Assembly: GCA_024643945.1 (NCBI GenBank)
Contig: JAHELX010000178.1
Span: forward strand, 1-10,002
DNA: 10,002 nucleotides
Direction of reading: 5' to 3'
From: Anaerolineales bacterium
GTDB taxonomy: Bacteria > Chloroflexota > Anaerolineae > 4572-78 > NAK82
Positions 1 through 7,551 of this stretch are shown one piece after another (the stretch's first letter is position 1; each line of letters opens with the position of its first letter). The notes under the pieces were generated by a model. The model saw only the letters and a list, made by a program, of their open reading frames with translations. It ran no database searches and was not told where the DNA came from. Made by a program: the position numbers and the translations under genes.

Positions 1-1
1 C

Positions 2-1891
2 AACTATCTGCAGGCGAAGAAAGCCGGTGCCAAGTTTATTCTCGTAGGCACCATGTACAACGACAGCATTCAGGCCCTGGCCGATGAGTGGATCCCGGTC
101 AGACCCGGCACGGACGCAGCGCTGCTGCTGGGTATGGCCCATCATTTGATCGCCAACAACTTGCACGACCAGGCATTCCTGGACAAATACACTGTCGGCT
201 TTGACGCCGATCATATGCCTGCGGGAGCAGACCCAAAAGAGAACTTTAAGGATTACGTGTTGGGCACCTACGATGGCAGTCCGAAAACACCTGAGTGGGC
301 CTCGGAGATTTGCGGCACACATCCCCGTGTCATCCGGCAGTTCGCGGAGGAGATAGCCACAACCAAACCCATGATTTTCTCCTCCGGGGCAGCCCCGGCA
401 AGAACCCAGCTCGGGCAGCAATATTGCCAGGCCTTCCTGACCGTGGGCTGGATGACGGGCAACGTCGGTACCCACGCGGCTGCGGTCTGCAAGCGCTATC
501 ACAATACTGCCAGTTATGGTGGCTCATCCCTTGTGATTCCGGGAGGAGCCGGGCTCGAGTCACTCCCCAATCCCCTATTCCCTTATGCCACATATGGCTT
601 TGCGAACCCTTCCGCCACCGATTTCTGGGGCGTCGCCTTTGAGCAGATGTGGGATGCCATCCTCAATGGGGAGTTTACGGCTACGGTTCGTGGTACATTG
701 CCATGCAATATTCAGATGATCTGGACAGTTCAACATGGCAGTGGCGGCAATGCGCTCAACGAATCGGCGGGCATCATGAAGGGCATTGAAGCGTATCGGA
801 AGGTCGAGTTCGTCGTCTCCTCCGACATTGTCCTTTCGACGAGATCTAAATACGCCGATGTGGTGCTGCCAGATACCACACCCTGGGAGGAGGAAAATGG
901 CGGATTTCTGACGGGGAACCCGGAGGTGCTCTTCTTCTACAGCCAGGTGATACAGCCGCTCTACGAGGCCAAAGACTGCGGCTATTGGCTGGAACGGGAG
1001 ATGGCGAAACGCTTGGGAGTTGATCCGGATAAGGTTTACTCGATCACGCCGGCGCAGCAAGTCTACAACCAACTGGCTGGCGCCCAGGTCATGAAGGAGG
1101 ATGGGTCGGGCTACGAGCCGCTGCTGACAATCACGGCGCAGGACATCTCAGGCATCGGAGTCCAGGGGAAGCCTCAGACGGGAAGGATCAGCCTCAAGGA
1201 ATTCAAAGATAGGGGCATTTACCAGGTTCGCAGGTCTCCAGGGGACAGCTATATCTACACTCCTGGAGAAGCCTTCCGCAAGGATCCTGAGGCAAACCCG
1301 TTGAAGACCTCCAGCGGCAAACTTGAGATCTATTGTAAAGACTTGGCGGATACCATCGCAGCCTATGGTTTTAGCAAGATCCCGCCCATCGCCCAGTACG
1401 AACCCCCCATCGAAGGATATGAAGCAACTTTCTCCGACTGGGCAAAGAAAGTCAAAGGCGAATATCCTCTGCAGCTTGTCACGCTACACTATATGCGGAG
1501 AAGTCACTCGGTCTTTGACAACATCGCCCAGCTTCGGAAGGCGTTCCCGCAAGCCGTGTGGATGAACCCTATCGATGCGGAGCAGCGCAACCTCAAGCAT
1601 GGCGAGACCGTGCTGGTTAGTAGCCAGCACGGGAAAGTACTGCGGCCAGTGCTGGTCACTGAGCGCGTTACCCCTGGCGTCGTAATCCTGGGCGAAGGCG
1701 CCTGGGTCGAGTTAGATGAAAAGTTGGGCATCGATAAAGCGGGAGCCACCAATATGCTGGATGGGACGCATCCCACAGGACAAGGCGAAGAGCCATGGAA
1801 CACCTGCAACGTCCAGGTGGAAAAGTGGACAGGGGCGGCGCTGGCACCCGATTACACCTGGCCCAAGAGAATTCCAATCAAGGAGGCATAA
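2..1891 (+). CDS. DMSO reductase-family molybdopterin oxidoreductase, catalytic subunit (DmsA-like), 5' partial
   Basis: This is the catalytic subunit of a membrane-bound molybdo-bis(pyranopterin guanine dinucleotide) reductase. The frame is open from base 2 and the first visible ATG (53) is internal, so the true start lies upstream; 629 residues are visible. Seen: the family segment WIPVRPGTDAALLLGMA (visible residues about 35-51), the DVVLP element before an EEENGGF stretch, and a C-terminal molybdopterin-dinucleotide-binding domain (about residue 480 on) ending in the typical NTCNVQVEKW. The N-terminal Fe-S site, the Tat signal and the Mo-ligand residue are outside the window, so substrate (DMSO, TMAO, selenate, polysulfide or other) cannot be decided. 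Where relatives usually read DPR or DPxY before the RPGTD segment, this protein has GTMY. A DmsB/DmsC pair follows 3 nt downstream and a TorD chaperone lies later in the operon, which supports the DmsABC-type assignment. Confidence 0.93.
   Translation, partial: NYLQAKKAGAKFILVGTMYNDSIQALADEWIPVRPGTDAALLLGMAHHLIANNLHDQAFLDKYTVGFDADHMPAGADPKENFKDYVLGTYDGSPKTPEWASEICGTHPRVIRQFAEEIATTKPMIFSSGAAPARTQLGQQYCQAFLTVGWMTGNVGTHAAAVCKRYHNTASYGGSSLVIPGGAGLESLPNPLFPYATYGFANPSATDFWGVAFEQMWDAILNGEFTATVRGTLPCNIQMIWTVQHGSGGNALNESAGIMKGIEAYRKVEFVVSSDIVLSTRSKYADVVLPDTTPWEEENGGFLTGNPEVLFFYSQVIQPLYEAKDCGYWLEREMAKRLGVDPDKVYSITPAQQVYNQLAGAQVMKEDGSGYEPLLTITAQDISGIGVQGKPQTGRISLKEFKDRGIYQVRRSPGDSYIYTPGEAFRKDPEANPLKTSSGKLEIYCKDLADTIAAYGFSKIPPIAQYEPPIEGYEATFSDWAKKVKGEYPLQLVTLHYMRRSHSVFDNIAQLRKAFPQAVWMNPIDAEQRNLKHGETVLVSSQHGKVLRPVLVTERVTPGVVILGEGAWVELDEKLGIDKAGATNMLDGTHPTGQGEEPWNTCNVQVEKWTGAALAPDYTWPKRIPIKEA
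1880..1886 (+). promoter_or_regulatory. Ribosome binding site fixing the GTG start of the DmsB-like gene
   Basis: AAGGAGG lies 8 nt before GTG 1895, within the last codons of the DmsA-like gene. It supports the GTG start and suggests translational coupling. Confidence 0.8.
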
Positions 1892-1894
1892 GCA

Positions 1895-2518
1895 GTGACG
1901 AAGCAATACGCTTTCTATTTTGACGCAAACCTTTGCATCGATTGCAAGGTTTGCCAGATTGCCTGTCAGGACACGCATGACTTGCCCGGATGGAGCCTGT
2001 GGCGGCGCGTATTTGAATACAACGGTGGGACCTGGGTACCTCAAGACAACGTGCTGGTTCCCAGTGGCATCTACACCTACGCGGTCTCGATCTCCTGCAT
2101 GCATTGTCAGGAACCGATTTGCGTGGAGGTCTGTCCTACAGGCGCCATGCACAAACGGGAGGATGGCATCGTCCTCGTCGATCAGAACAAGTGTGTCGGT
2201 TGCCGGTATTGCCAATGGTCCTGCCCTTACGGCGCGCCGGCATATCGAGAAGATCTGGGCGTAATGACCAAGTGTACATTTTGTGAGAACCTGCTAGCTC
2301 AAGGACAAAACCCGGCCTGTGTCGATGCCTGCGTGATGCGCGCCCTGGATTATGGGGAGCTGGACGAGTTGCGGGCCAAATACGGAGACCTCGCCGAAAC
2401 GGCGCCTCTGCCAACCGCGGATATCACGCACCCCTCATTCGTCGTAACGCCTAACAGAGTTGGCCAACCGAGTATCGGCGGGACAGGTCGAATCATTGAT
2501 TTGCAGGAGGAGTTTTAG
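1895..2518 (+). CDS. dmsB: DmsB-like electron-transfer subunit with four [4Fe-4S] clusters
   Basis: This 207-residue ferredoxin-type subunit relays electrons from the membrane anchor to the molybdenum subunit; its length matches DmsB (about 205). Sixteen cysteines form four complete cluster sets: C14/C17/C20/C24, C68/C71/C76/C80, C100/C103/C106/C110 and C127/C130/C142/C146. The third set has the form CVGCRYCQWSCPYG, with Cys at the position where the related NarH has Trp, so four [4Fe-4S] clusters are expected. There is no signal peptide; in this family the subunit is exported with the Tat-bearing catalytic partner (established for DmsAB; inferred here). The start is GTG, supported by AAGGAGG 8 nt upstream. 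It begins 3 nt after the DmsA-like stop and ends 2 nt before the anchor gene, a classic dmsABC layout. The symbol reflects family and context; the substrate of the complex is not known. Confidence 0.93.
   Translation: MTKQYAFYFDANLCIDCKVCQIACQDTHDLPGWSLWRRVFEYNGGTWVPQDNVLVPSGIYTYAVSISCMHCQEPICVEVCPTGAMHKREDGIVLVDQNKCVGCRYCQWSCPYGAPAYREDLGVMTKCTFCENLLAQGQNPACVDACVMRALDYGELDELRAKYGDLAETAPLPTADITHPSFVVTPNRVGQPSIGGTGRIIDLQEEF
2505..2512 (+). promoter_or_regulatory. Ribosome binding site of the DmsC-like gene
   Basis: AGGAGGAG ends 8 nt before ATG 2521 and overlaps the last codons of the upstream gene, consistent with coupled translation. Confidence 0.8.
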
Positions 2519-2520
2519 CT

Positions 2521-3444
2521 ATGGACGTGCGTGATTGGGCACTAGTTGTGTTTACCATTCTCAGCCAAATGGCTGCCGGCTCGTTTATCGTCTTGATGAT
2601 CGTTCACGCTGTAGCCAGTTACAAGATGGGTAGGGAGGAGGCCGATCGATTGAGCGACCCCGTGTTCCCTGCCATCATCCTGGTGCTAGGCGCAGGGTTA
2701 CTGGCTTCATTGGGACACCTCGGCGATCCACTTAATGCACCACTGACCGTTACAAACGTCGGGCGCTCCTGGCTCAGCCGGGAGGTCCTCTCCGGTGTGT
2801 TGTTCTTTGTGGTGGGGGGTGTCTTTGCCGTGATGCAGTGGTTCAAGATTGCGTCCCTGGCTGTGCGCAGTGCCATCGGCTGGTTTGCGGCGTTGATCGG
2901 CTTCGCGCTGGTCTTCATGATGTCCAACATCTACATGGTGCCAACGGAACCTGCCTGGGACACACTCGCCACGCCTTTTATGTTCTTCACCACCGCATTC
3001 CTCCTGGGCTCGCTGGCAGTGGGTGTGGCACTCGTCGCCCACCATGCCTACCTCAAGCGCCATCGGCCGGAATCTGCAGATGTGCAACTTACGTTTCTGC
3101 AGAGTGTAATACGCTGGATCGCGGTGGCTGCCATGGGGCTGCTGGGTGTGGAATTCGTTGTGTATCCCCTTTATCTGGCTGCCTTGGCCGCTGGTCCGCA
3201 GCCCTCAATTGAGAGCGCAAGCCTTATGTTGAATGACTACGGACCTATCCTTGGGTTGCGTCTGGCATTTGTTTTCATCGGGGCCGGTGTTTTGGGGCTA
3301 TTCCTCTACCGCAGCGCCAGCAGCGCCGAGCGAGAGAAGATCACGGGCAGACTAACCTATAGCGCCTTCGTATTGGTCCTCGCGGGTGAAGTGATGGGAA
3401 GGTTCCTGTTCTACGCTTCACACGTACGTCTTGGGTTACTCTGA
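2521..3444 (+). CDS. dmsC: DmsC-like membrane anchor subunit
   Basis: This 307-residue integral membrane protein anchors the reductase and in the DmsC family oxidises menaquinol. Eight hydrophobic segments are visible, at about residues 7-31, 47-67, 87-107, 117-140, 149-178, 195-225, 241-263 and 278-302, matching the eight-helix DmsC topology. Family-like motifs are GHLGDP after helix 2, the SWLSREV segment before helix 3, and a C-terminal GEVMGRFLFYASHV. It is slightly longer than E. coli DmsC (about 287). It starts 2 nt after the DmsB-like stop with a good ribosome binding site. An NrfD/PsrC-type anchor is the alternative, but the motifs and partners fit DmsC better. An 81-nt gap with a strong hairpin follows before the next gene. 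Confidence 0.92.
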   Translation: MDVRDWALVVFTILSQMAAGSFIVLMIVHAVASYKMGREEADRLSDPVFPAIILVLGAGLLASLGHLGDPLNAPLTVTNVGRSWLSREVLSGVLFFVVGGVFAVMQWFKIASLAVRSAIGWFAALIGFALVFMMSNIYMVPTEPAWDTLATPFMFFTTAFLLGSLAVGVALVAHHAYLKRHRPESADVQLTFLQSVIRWIAVAAMGLLGVEFVVYPLYLAALAAGPQPSIESASLMLNDYGPILGLRLAFVFIGAGVLGLFLYRSASSAEREKITGRLTYSAFVLVLAGEVMGRFLFYASHVRLGLL

Positions 3445-3471
3445 TCAGGCCCTCCTCTTACCGAGCTCCAA

Positions 3472-3503
3472 GGGGGCTTTCTCTGCAGGCAGAGAAAGCC
3501 CCC
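3472..3503. other. Perfect 15-bp inverted repeat (hairpin) in the gap after the DmsC-like gene
   Basis: The arm at 3472-3486 (GGGGGCTTTCTCTGC) is exactly complementary to 3489-3503, with only AG between; with a realistic loop the stem is about 13 bp. It lies in the 81-nt gap between the dmsC-like stop and the WD40 gene, ending 12 nt before that gene's AGGTGG ribosome binding site. No T-run follows on either strand, so it is not a standard intrinsic terminator. It may be an RNA processing, stability or attenuation element that lowers expression of the distal genes relative to the ABC genes; this role is inferred. Confidence 0.75.
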
Positions 3504-3525
3504 AGCAGGCCACCCAGGTGGAAAT

Positions 3526-6500
3526 ATGTTCCGGCTGAGCAAATTGAAATCCTTACGCGTGGCCCCCGATTGGCATCCACGCTGGAAGGCCCTAATCGGG
3601 TGGGGTACGTTGCTGGGGATGATTCTGATACTAACCGCAGCATTCCAGTGTCAGGTTTTTCCAACCGACACTGCGAAGAATCCGGGGGTTGTACGCGTTC
3701 TGCCCTTTACTCCCTCGGAGCTTGAAAGTATTACCTCCGGCTTCATGGAGCCAACTAGCTGGGGAACCGCTGGCCTTCAACCGGCCATTTCTCAAAATGG
3801 AATAGACGTAAGACAACTGGCATCCTGGGGGAAGGACACCGGCTACGCAGTAGCGTTTGCGCCAGGCGGTAAGCTGCTCGCCGTGGGTTCTTCGGTAGGG
3901 ATCTACCTGTACGATACGCGAGATCTTTCCGAAACCGATCTAATAGTGACCGGCGTCCGGGTAAGAGGGCTGGCTTTCTCTCCCGATGGCGCGATCCTGG
4001 CGGGAGGGTTATTCGATGATACCGTACGACTATGGCGTGTGGCGGACGGGCGACACCTTCAGACGCTGAAGGGGCATACCAACTGGGTGAGAGACATTGC
4101 CATTTCGCCGGACGGAGCGTATCTTGCCTCAGCCTCGGATGACGACACAGTGCGCCTGTGGCGGCTCTCGGACGGCACCCTGTTGCGCACCATACAGGTA
4201 GGGACGAAGGGCGTCAGATGCGTGGCCTTCTCGCCGGATGGGAAGGTCCTGGCCTCAGGAGACCGGATCGGCGCTGTGCATGTGTGGCGAGTCGCGGATG
4301 GCAAGTTGGTACAGACGCTGCTCGGACACACCGAATGGGTGAGAACGGTGGCTTTCTCGCCCGATGGTAAGTTACTCGCCTCAGGATCGTTCGATAAAAC
4401 GGCCCGGATCTGGCAGTTGGCAAATGGTGAACTTTTGCATACATTGAAGGGACATACAGAGAGTGTCCTCAGTGTAGCTTTCTCGCCCGACGGTGCAACC
4501 CTCGCCACAGGCTCAGCGGACAAGACCATCGGATTGTGGCGCGTAACGGATGGGACTTCCCTGGGGAGATTAACCGGGCACGAGGGATTCGTCTTTGATG
4601 TAGCTTTCTCACCGGAAGGGGCCCTTCTTGCATCGGGAGCTGAAGACAACACGGTACGTGTGTGGAACGTCTCGGGCAAGGAGAAGGCCCAGGAGGCACA
4701 AAGTCAGAGGCCAGGAGAGGGAACTGCGTTTACGACCAGCGACTGTCGCTTTTGTCACCATCCGAAAAGCGCTACCCAACCCTCATTCATTGTGCAGGTC
4801 CGCTGTGAGACGTGCCATCCGGAGGGCGCGTCTTTGAATTGGTGTCCTGCAATTCCGCGTTCGAGCGGGATTAGAGGACTGCCGCGCAGTCTTGCGATCG
4901 AACCTTCCAGAAAGGGAGCGCCGGGAGACCGCAAAGATATCGGGCTGATCATCGCCACACCGGGCAATGGCGAGGTGCTCTATTCTCCCAACAATATGCG
5001 CTCCGTGGCTTTTGTCAAAGGCATCGTGTACCGTAATGGAGACCCCAGCGAAACCCAGGTTCAACTGGATCTATTTTCAGGCTCTAATCGAATCGCGACA
5101 TTGACAACACGTCCCCAGCAAGACGGGACATTTTCCTTTCCTCTCGGCCTGAGCCCAAATGGCGGGCTGCCCGTGAACCAGACAAGCATTGCCAATGATA
5201 TCCTCACTTGCCTATCCTGCCACTCAACCACAGTAGAAGCCTATCTGCCCCCAGGCCAGGTTCGCCTTGTGGTGAATGCGACTACCCCCCAGGGTTCGCA
5301 GGCTCAAGATGAACGCTGGATCGTCGTGGAACGTAGTGGTCAGGCAACGTCCCCCGTGAAGGTACTTGATGAAAACAAGGAAGAGCCCATTCCAGGATTG
5401 CCTGTGCAAGCAATTACTGTTTTGGACGGCTGGAGAGGACGCCAGTTCAGTGCGACGACCGATTCGAAGGGAGACGCAGTGCTTGAGATTGAGGCACTTA
5501 CGGAGGCGTCTACCCCGTATCTTGTGAGCGTGCCGTCGACCGTGTTGAATGGCGTGTTCTACAGCTCACGCCGGCCAGCTCAATTACTGCTTCCACCCGG
5601 TGCAGGTTCGGCAATCTCGGTGACCTTGAATGTGCGTGCCCAGTTAGGGCAGATCCAGGGTGGGCTCGAGCCAGAGGGAAGAGGCGCGGTGGGCTCCGTC
5701 CCCGTTTGGGCGGTTCGCTTGCCGGATGGCGCAACCCACCGGACACAAGCCACTTCCACAGGGCATTTCACTTTCTCACGTCTTCCAATCGCAGACTATT
5801 TGGTCATCTCAGATCCTGATGCAACGGCCGCCCGTGGATGGATTGGGGGGGCGCAAGAAGCCCGGTTGACCACGTCGCCGGTGATGACGATGAATCTGAC
5901 CCTCTCAAAGCTGGAAGGTCTGACCCTGAAAGGTACGGTCCGAGACATCAGTGGTTCACCCTTGCCTTTTGCCTGGGTTGAACTTGACCAGAAGGGGGTC
6001 GCGCTCCCAGTGAACCCGGATACGGGAGAGTGGCTCCTTAGAGGGATTTCCGCCGGTCCTCACACTCTTGTCGTCATCGCGCCGGGTTATTACAGCCAGG
6101 AGCGAAACGTCGCGGCCATACAGGAGACAGCGCAAACACTCGATGTCACTCTAGAGCGTCGACCTGAGACACGCATAGTCGCGTGGGGAGATGGCCAAGT
6201 CGTCATTCCCCCTGAAACGAAAGCCAGCGTCAACAATGGAATCATAAATGTGGAACACGGTTGGTTGTGGGGCAAGGTCGGCGCTGCTGACATCTTAACC
6301 CTCGACGTCTCTGGAGTGGAAATCAAGATGCAGGAGGGGACTTTCTCCTTTGAAAATCGAGCGGGCAAGACCGCCTGGTTCTATCTTGGGAAAGGGAAAG
6401 CGGACATCCAATCGCCTACTGCCGGCGAACCTACCGCCGTGGCTGGAGGTGAGATGGTAGCGTTACTGGAGGGAGGTCACCTATCTGCTGTCCCTCTCGA

Positions 6501-6759
6501 ACCAGTGGCCTTCCGCCTACTTCATCCAGCAGAAGAGACTCCACTTAATCCAGCATGGCAGCCCACAGTACAGGATCGCATCAAGTCATCGCTGACTCAA
6601 GCGGGGGTATCGGCGGCACAGATTTTCACGCTTGGTACCTATGTGGTGATCGTTCTGGCACTCCTATCTACGCTAGTCTTTGCATCGCTGCGATGGGTCA
6701 AGCGCAGCAAGGCACACATTAGATCAGAGGAGGACTCACGTGACGGAAAAGATGAATAG
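3526..6759 (+). CDS. Membrane-anchored WD40 beta-propeller / triheme c-type cytochrome-like fusion protein with FecR-like region
   Basis: I do not recognise this 1077-residue protein as a named family. Domains in order: a hydrophobic segment at about 23-41 after a basic start (signal anchor or signal peptide); seven WD40 repeats at about 104-381, enough for one closed propeller; two CxxCH motifs at C407/C410/H411 and C427/C430/H431; a beta-rich stretch with a third CxxCH at C562/C565/H566; carboxypeptidase-regulatory/Ig-like modules at about 610-700, 705-795 and 800-876; a FecR-like segment at about 880-990; a membrane helix at about 1036-1055; and a short basic, then acidic, cytoplasmic tail. 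CxxCH motifs bind haem c only outside the cytoplasm, consistent with the membrane-anchored design. ATG 3526 has AGGTGG 4 nt upstream. Its place between the anchor and chaperone genes suggests it serves the reductase, perhaps in electron transfer or surface docking (inference). Zn or Fe-S binding by the Cys motifs is possible instead. Confidence 0.85.
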   Translation: MFRLSKLKSLRVAPDWHPRWKALIGWGTLLGMILILTAAFQCQVFPTDTAKNPGVVRVLPFTPSELESITSGFMEPTSWGTAGLQPAISQNGIDVRQLASWGKDTGYAVAFAPGGKLLAVGSSVGIYLYDTRDLSETDLIVTGVRVRGLAFSPDGAILAGGLFDDTVRLWRVADGRHLQTLKGHTNWVRDIAISPDGAYLASASDDDTVRLWRLSDGTLLRTIQVGTKGVRCVAFSPDGKVLASGDRIGAVHVWRVADGKLVQTLLGHTEWVRTVAFSPDGKLLASGSFDKTARIWQLANGELLHTLKGHTESVLSVAFSPDGATLATGSADKTIGLWRVTDGTSLGRLTGHEGFVFDVAFSPEGALLASGAEDNTVRVWNVSGKEKAQEAQSQRPGEGTAFTTSDCRFCHHPKSATQPSFIVQVRCETCHPEGASLNWCPAIPRSSGIRGLPRSLAIEPSRKGAPGDRKDIGLIIATPGNGEVLYSPNNMRSVAFVKGIVYRNGDPSETQVQLDLFSGSNRIATLTTRPQQDGTFSFPLGLSPNGGLPVNQTSIANDILTCLSCHSTTVEAYLPPGQVRLVVNATTPQGSQAQDERWIVVERSGQATSPVKVLDENKEEPIPGLPVQAITVLDGWRGRQFSATTDSKGDAVLEIEALTEASTPYLVSVPSTVLNGVFYSSRRPAQLLLPPGAGSAISVTLNVRAQLGQIQGGLEPEGRGAVGSVPVWAVRLPDGATHRTQATSTGHFTFSRLPIADYLVISDPDATAARGWIGGAQEARLTTSPVMTMNLTLSKLEGLTLKGTVRDISGSPLPFAWVELDQKGVALPVNPDTGEWLLRGISAGPHTLVVIAPGYYSQERNVAAIQETAQTLDVTLERRPETRIVAWGDGQVVIPPETKASVNNGIINVEHGWLWGKVGAADILTLDVSGVEIKMQEGTFSFENRAGKTAWFYLGKGKADIQSPTAGEPTAVAGGEMVALLEGGHLSAVPLEPVAFRLLHPAEETPLNPAWQPTVQDRIKSSLTQAGVSAAQIFTLGTYVVIVLALLSTLVFASLRWVKRSKAHIRSEEDSRDGKDE
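3853..4668 (+). repeat. Tandem 126-nt (42-residue) WD40-coding repeats
   Basis: The segment coding for the AFSPDG-like core recurs with bases starting at 3973, 4099, 4225, 4351, 4477 and 4603, an exact 126-nt step each time. A more diverged first copy lies at 3853, 120 nt before the next. This gives seven blades. The unbroken 42-residue spacing and similar wording at DNA level suggest growth by in-frame tandem duplication. Confidence 0.85.
6726..6733 (+). promoter_or_regulatory. Ribosome binding site that decides the TorD-like start
   Basis: AGAGGAGG lies 6 nt before GTG 6740, inside the end of the WD40 gene. It favours GTG 6740 over the in-frame ATG at 6680 (no such site, and a deep overlap) and over ATG 6752 (18 nt away). 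Confidence 0.75.
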
Positions 6760-7456
6760 ACTACCTGTTGAGCTTGCGGAGCGTTTCTCTTTGCTGGCGG
6801 GACAATCATTGGTGTTAGGCCTGCTTGGAAAGATCCTATACACCTATCCTGAGCAATCGATGCTGAAAACACTACTCGACGAGGATCTATATACCGAAAT
6901 CCCTTTCGCCGGCGAACAGCCAGACGTGATCTCAGGGTTATCGTCATTGAATACATGGTTCCAGAAAGGCACACACAGAAGCAGCAAGGAATTGCTGGAG
7001 GATCTCCGATCGGATTACACGCGGCTGTTCATTGGACCCGGGAAGGTGCTTGCCCCACCCTGGGAATCCGTTTATTTCAGCGAGGAACGTCTGACATTCC
7101 AGGAACGGACGCTACAAGTAAGGCGATGGTACGCCCGATTTGGGCTCCAGTGCGAAAAGTTATATAACGAGCCTGACGATCACGTCGGCCTGGAACTCAC
7201 TTTCGTCGCCCACCTATCCGGCCTGGCAACTCAAGCCGTTGAGCAGGGTGACAATGAGGCCCTGGCAAAGTATCTCGATGCCCAACGAGCCTTCTTATCG
7301 GAACATCTTTTGACGTGGGCGGCTACGTGGTGTGCCCAAGTGCTCCGAGAGTCACGCACGGACTTTTATCGTGGAATTGCCCTGATTGTCCGGGGCGTTT
7401 TGGCTGAACTGGCGGGCAGCCTGGGGATCGAAGGCGTGGAGTCTGTTGCGGTATGA
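6740..7456 (+). CDS. TorD/DmsD-family molybdoenzyme assembly chaperone
   Basis: This 238-residue cytoplasmic chaperone would bind the Tat leader and apo-form of the DmsA-like subunit and help cofactor insertion before export. Family motifs are visible: YTRLFIGP (about residues 93-100) followed by PPWES (106-110), and EPDDHVGLEL (144-153), in an otherwise helical protein. Length fits the family (about 200-240). I chose GTG 6740 because of its ribosome binding site; the longer reading from ATG 6680 would add 20 residues unlike the family. The gene overlaps the WD40 gene by 20 nt, implying co-translation and placing both in the reductase operon. The exact subfamily (TorD, DmsD or NarJ-like) cannot be settled by eye. 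Confidence 0.88.
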   Translation: MTEKMNRLPVELAERFSLLAGQSLVLGLLGKILYTYPEQSMLKTLLDEDLYTEIPFAGEQPDVISGLSSLNTWFQKGTHRSSKELLEDLRSDYTRLFIGPGKVLAPPWESVYFSEERLTFQERTLQVRRWYARFGLQCEKLYNEPDDHVGLELTFVAHLSGLATQAVEQGDNEALAKYLDAQRAFLSEHLLTWAATWCAQVLRESRTDFYRGIALIVRGVLAELAGSLGIEGVESVAV

Positions 7457-7551
7457 ACCTGCTCGATGCGGCGGAAAAACCCGCTCGGGTCTGTCGTGCC
7501 CCCCGGATTCAGGAATAGTGGCAGAAAGATCAAGATGGGCGAGATACACCC
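7457..7551. other. Intergenic gap between the chaperone and radical SAM genes
   Basis: These 95 bases separate the reductase operon from the AT-rich radical SAM gene. Only a weak GCGG/CCGC hairpin (7471-7474/7481-7484) is visible. I see no convincing promoter or terminator, so whether the radical SAM gene is in the same transcript is open. Confidence 0.5.

Noticed and set aside
3472..3503. Intergenic hairpin as an intrinsic terminator
   Set aside because: No T-run follows on either strand, and the downstream genes appear to belong to the same operon.
3646..3651. Cys42 after the first hydrophobic segment of the WD40 protein as a lipoprotein site
   Set aside because: The residues before it (AAFQC) do not fit the lipobox consensus, so I call it a signal anchor or ordinary signal peptide.
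4059..4679. 206-codon open frame on the minus strand
   Set aside because: It is the shadow of the WD40 repeats; their 126-nt periodicity keeps the opposite frame open and the translation is itself a meaningless 42-residue repeat.
6680..6739. Upstream ATG 6680 as the start of the TorD-like gene
   Set aside because: It would overlap the WD40 gene by 80 nt, lacks a ribosome binding site, and adds 20 residues unlike the family; GTG 6740 has AGAGGAGG at good spacing.
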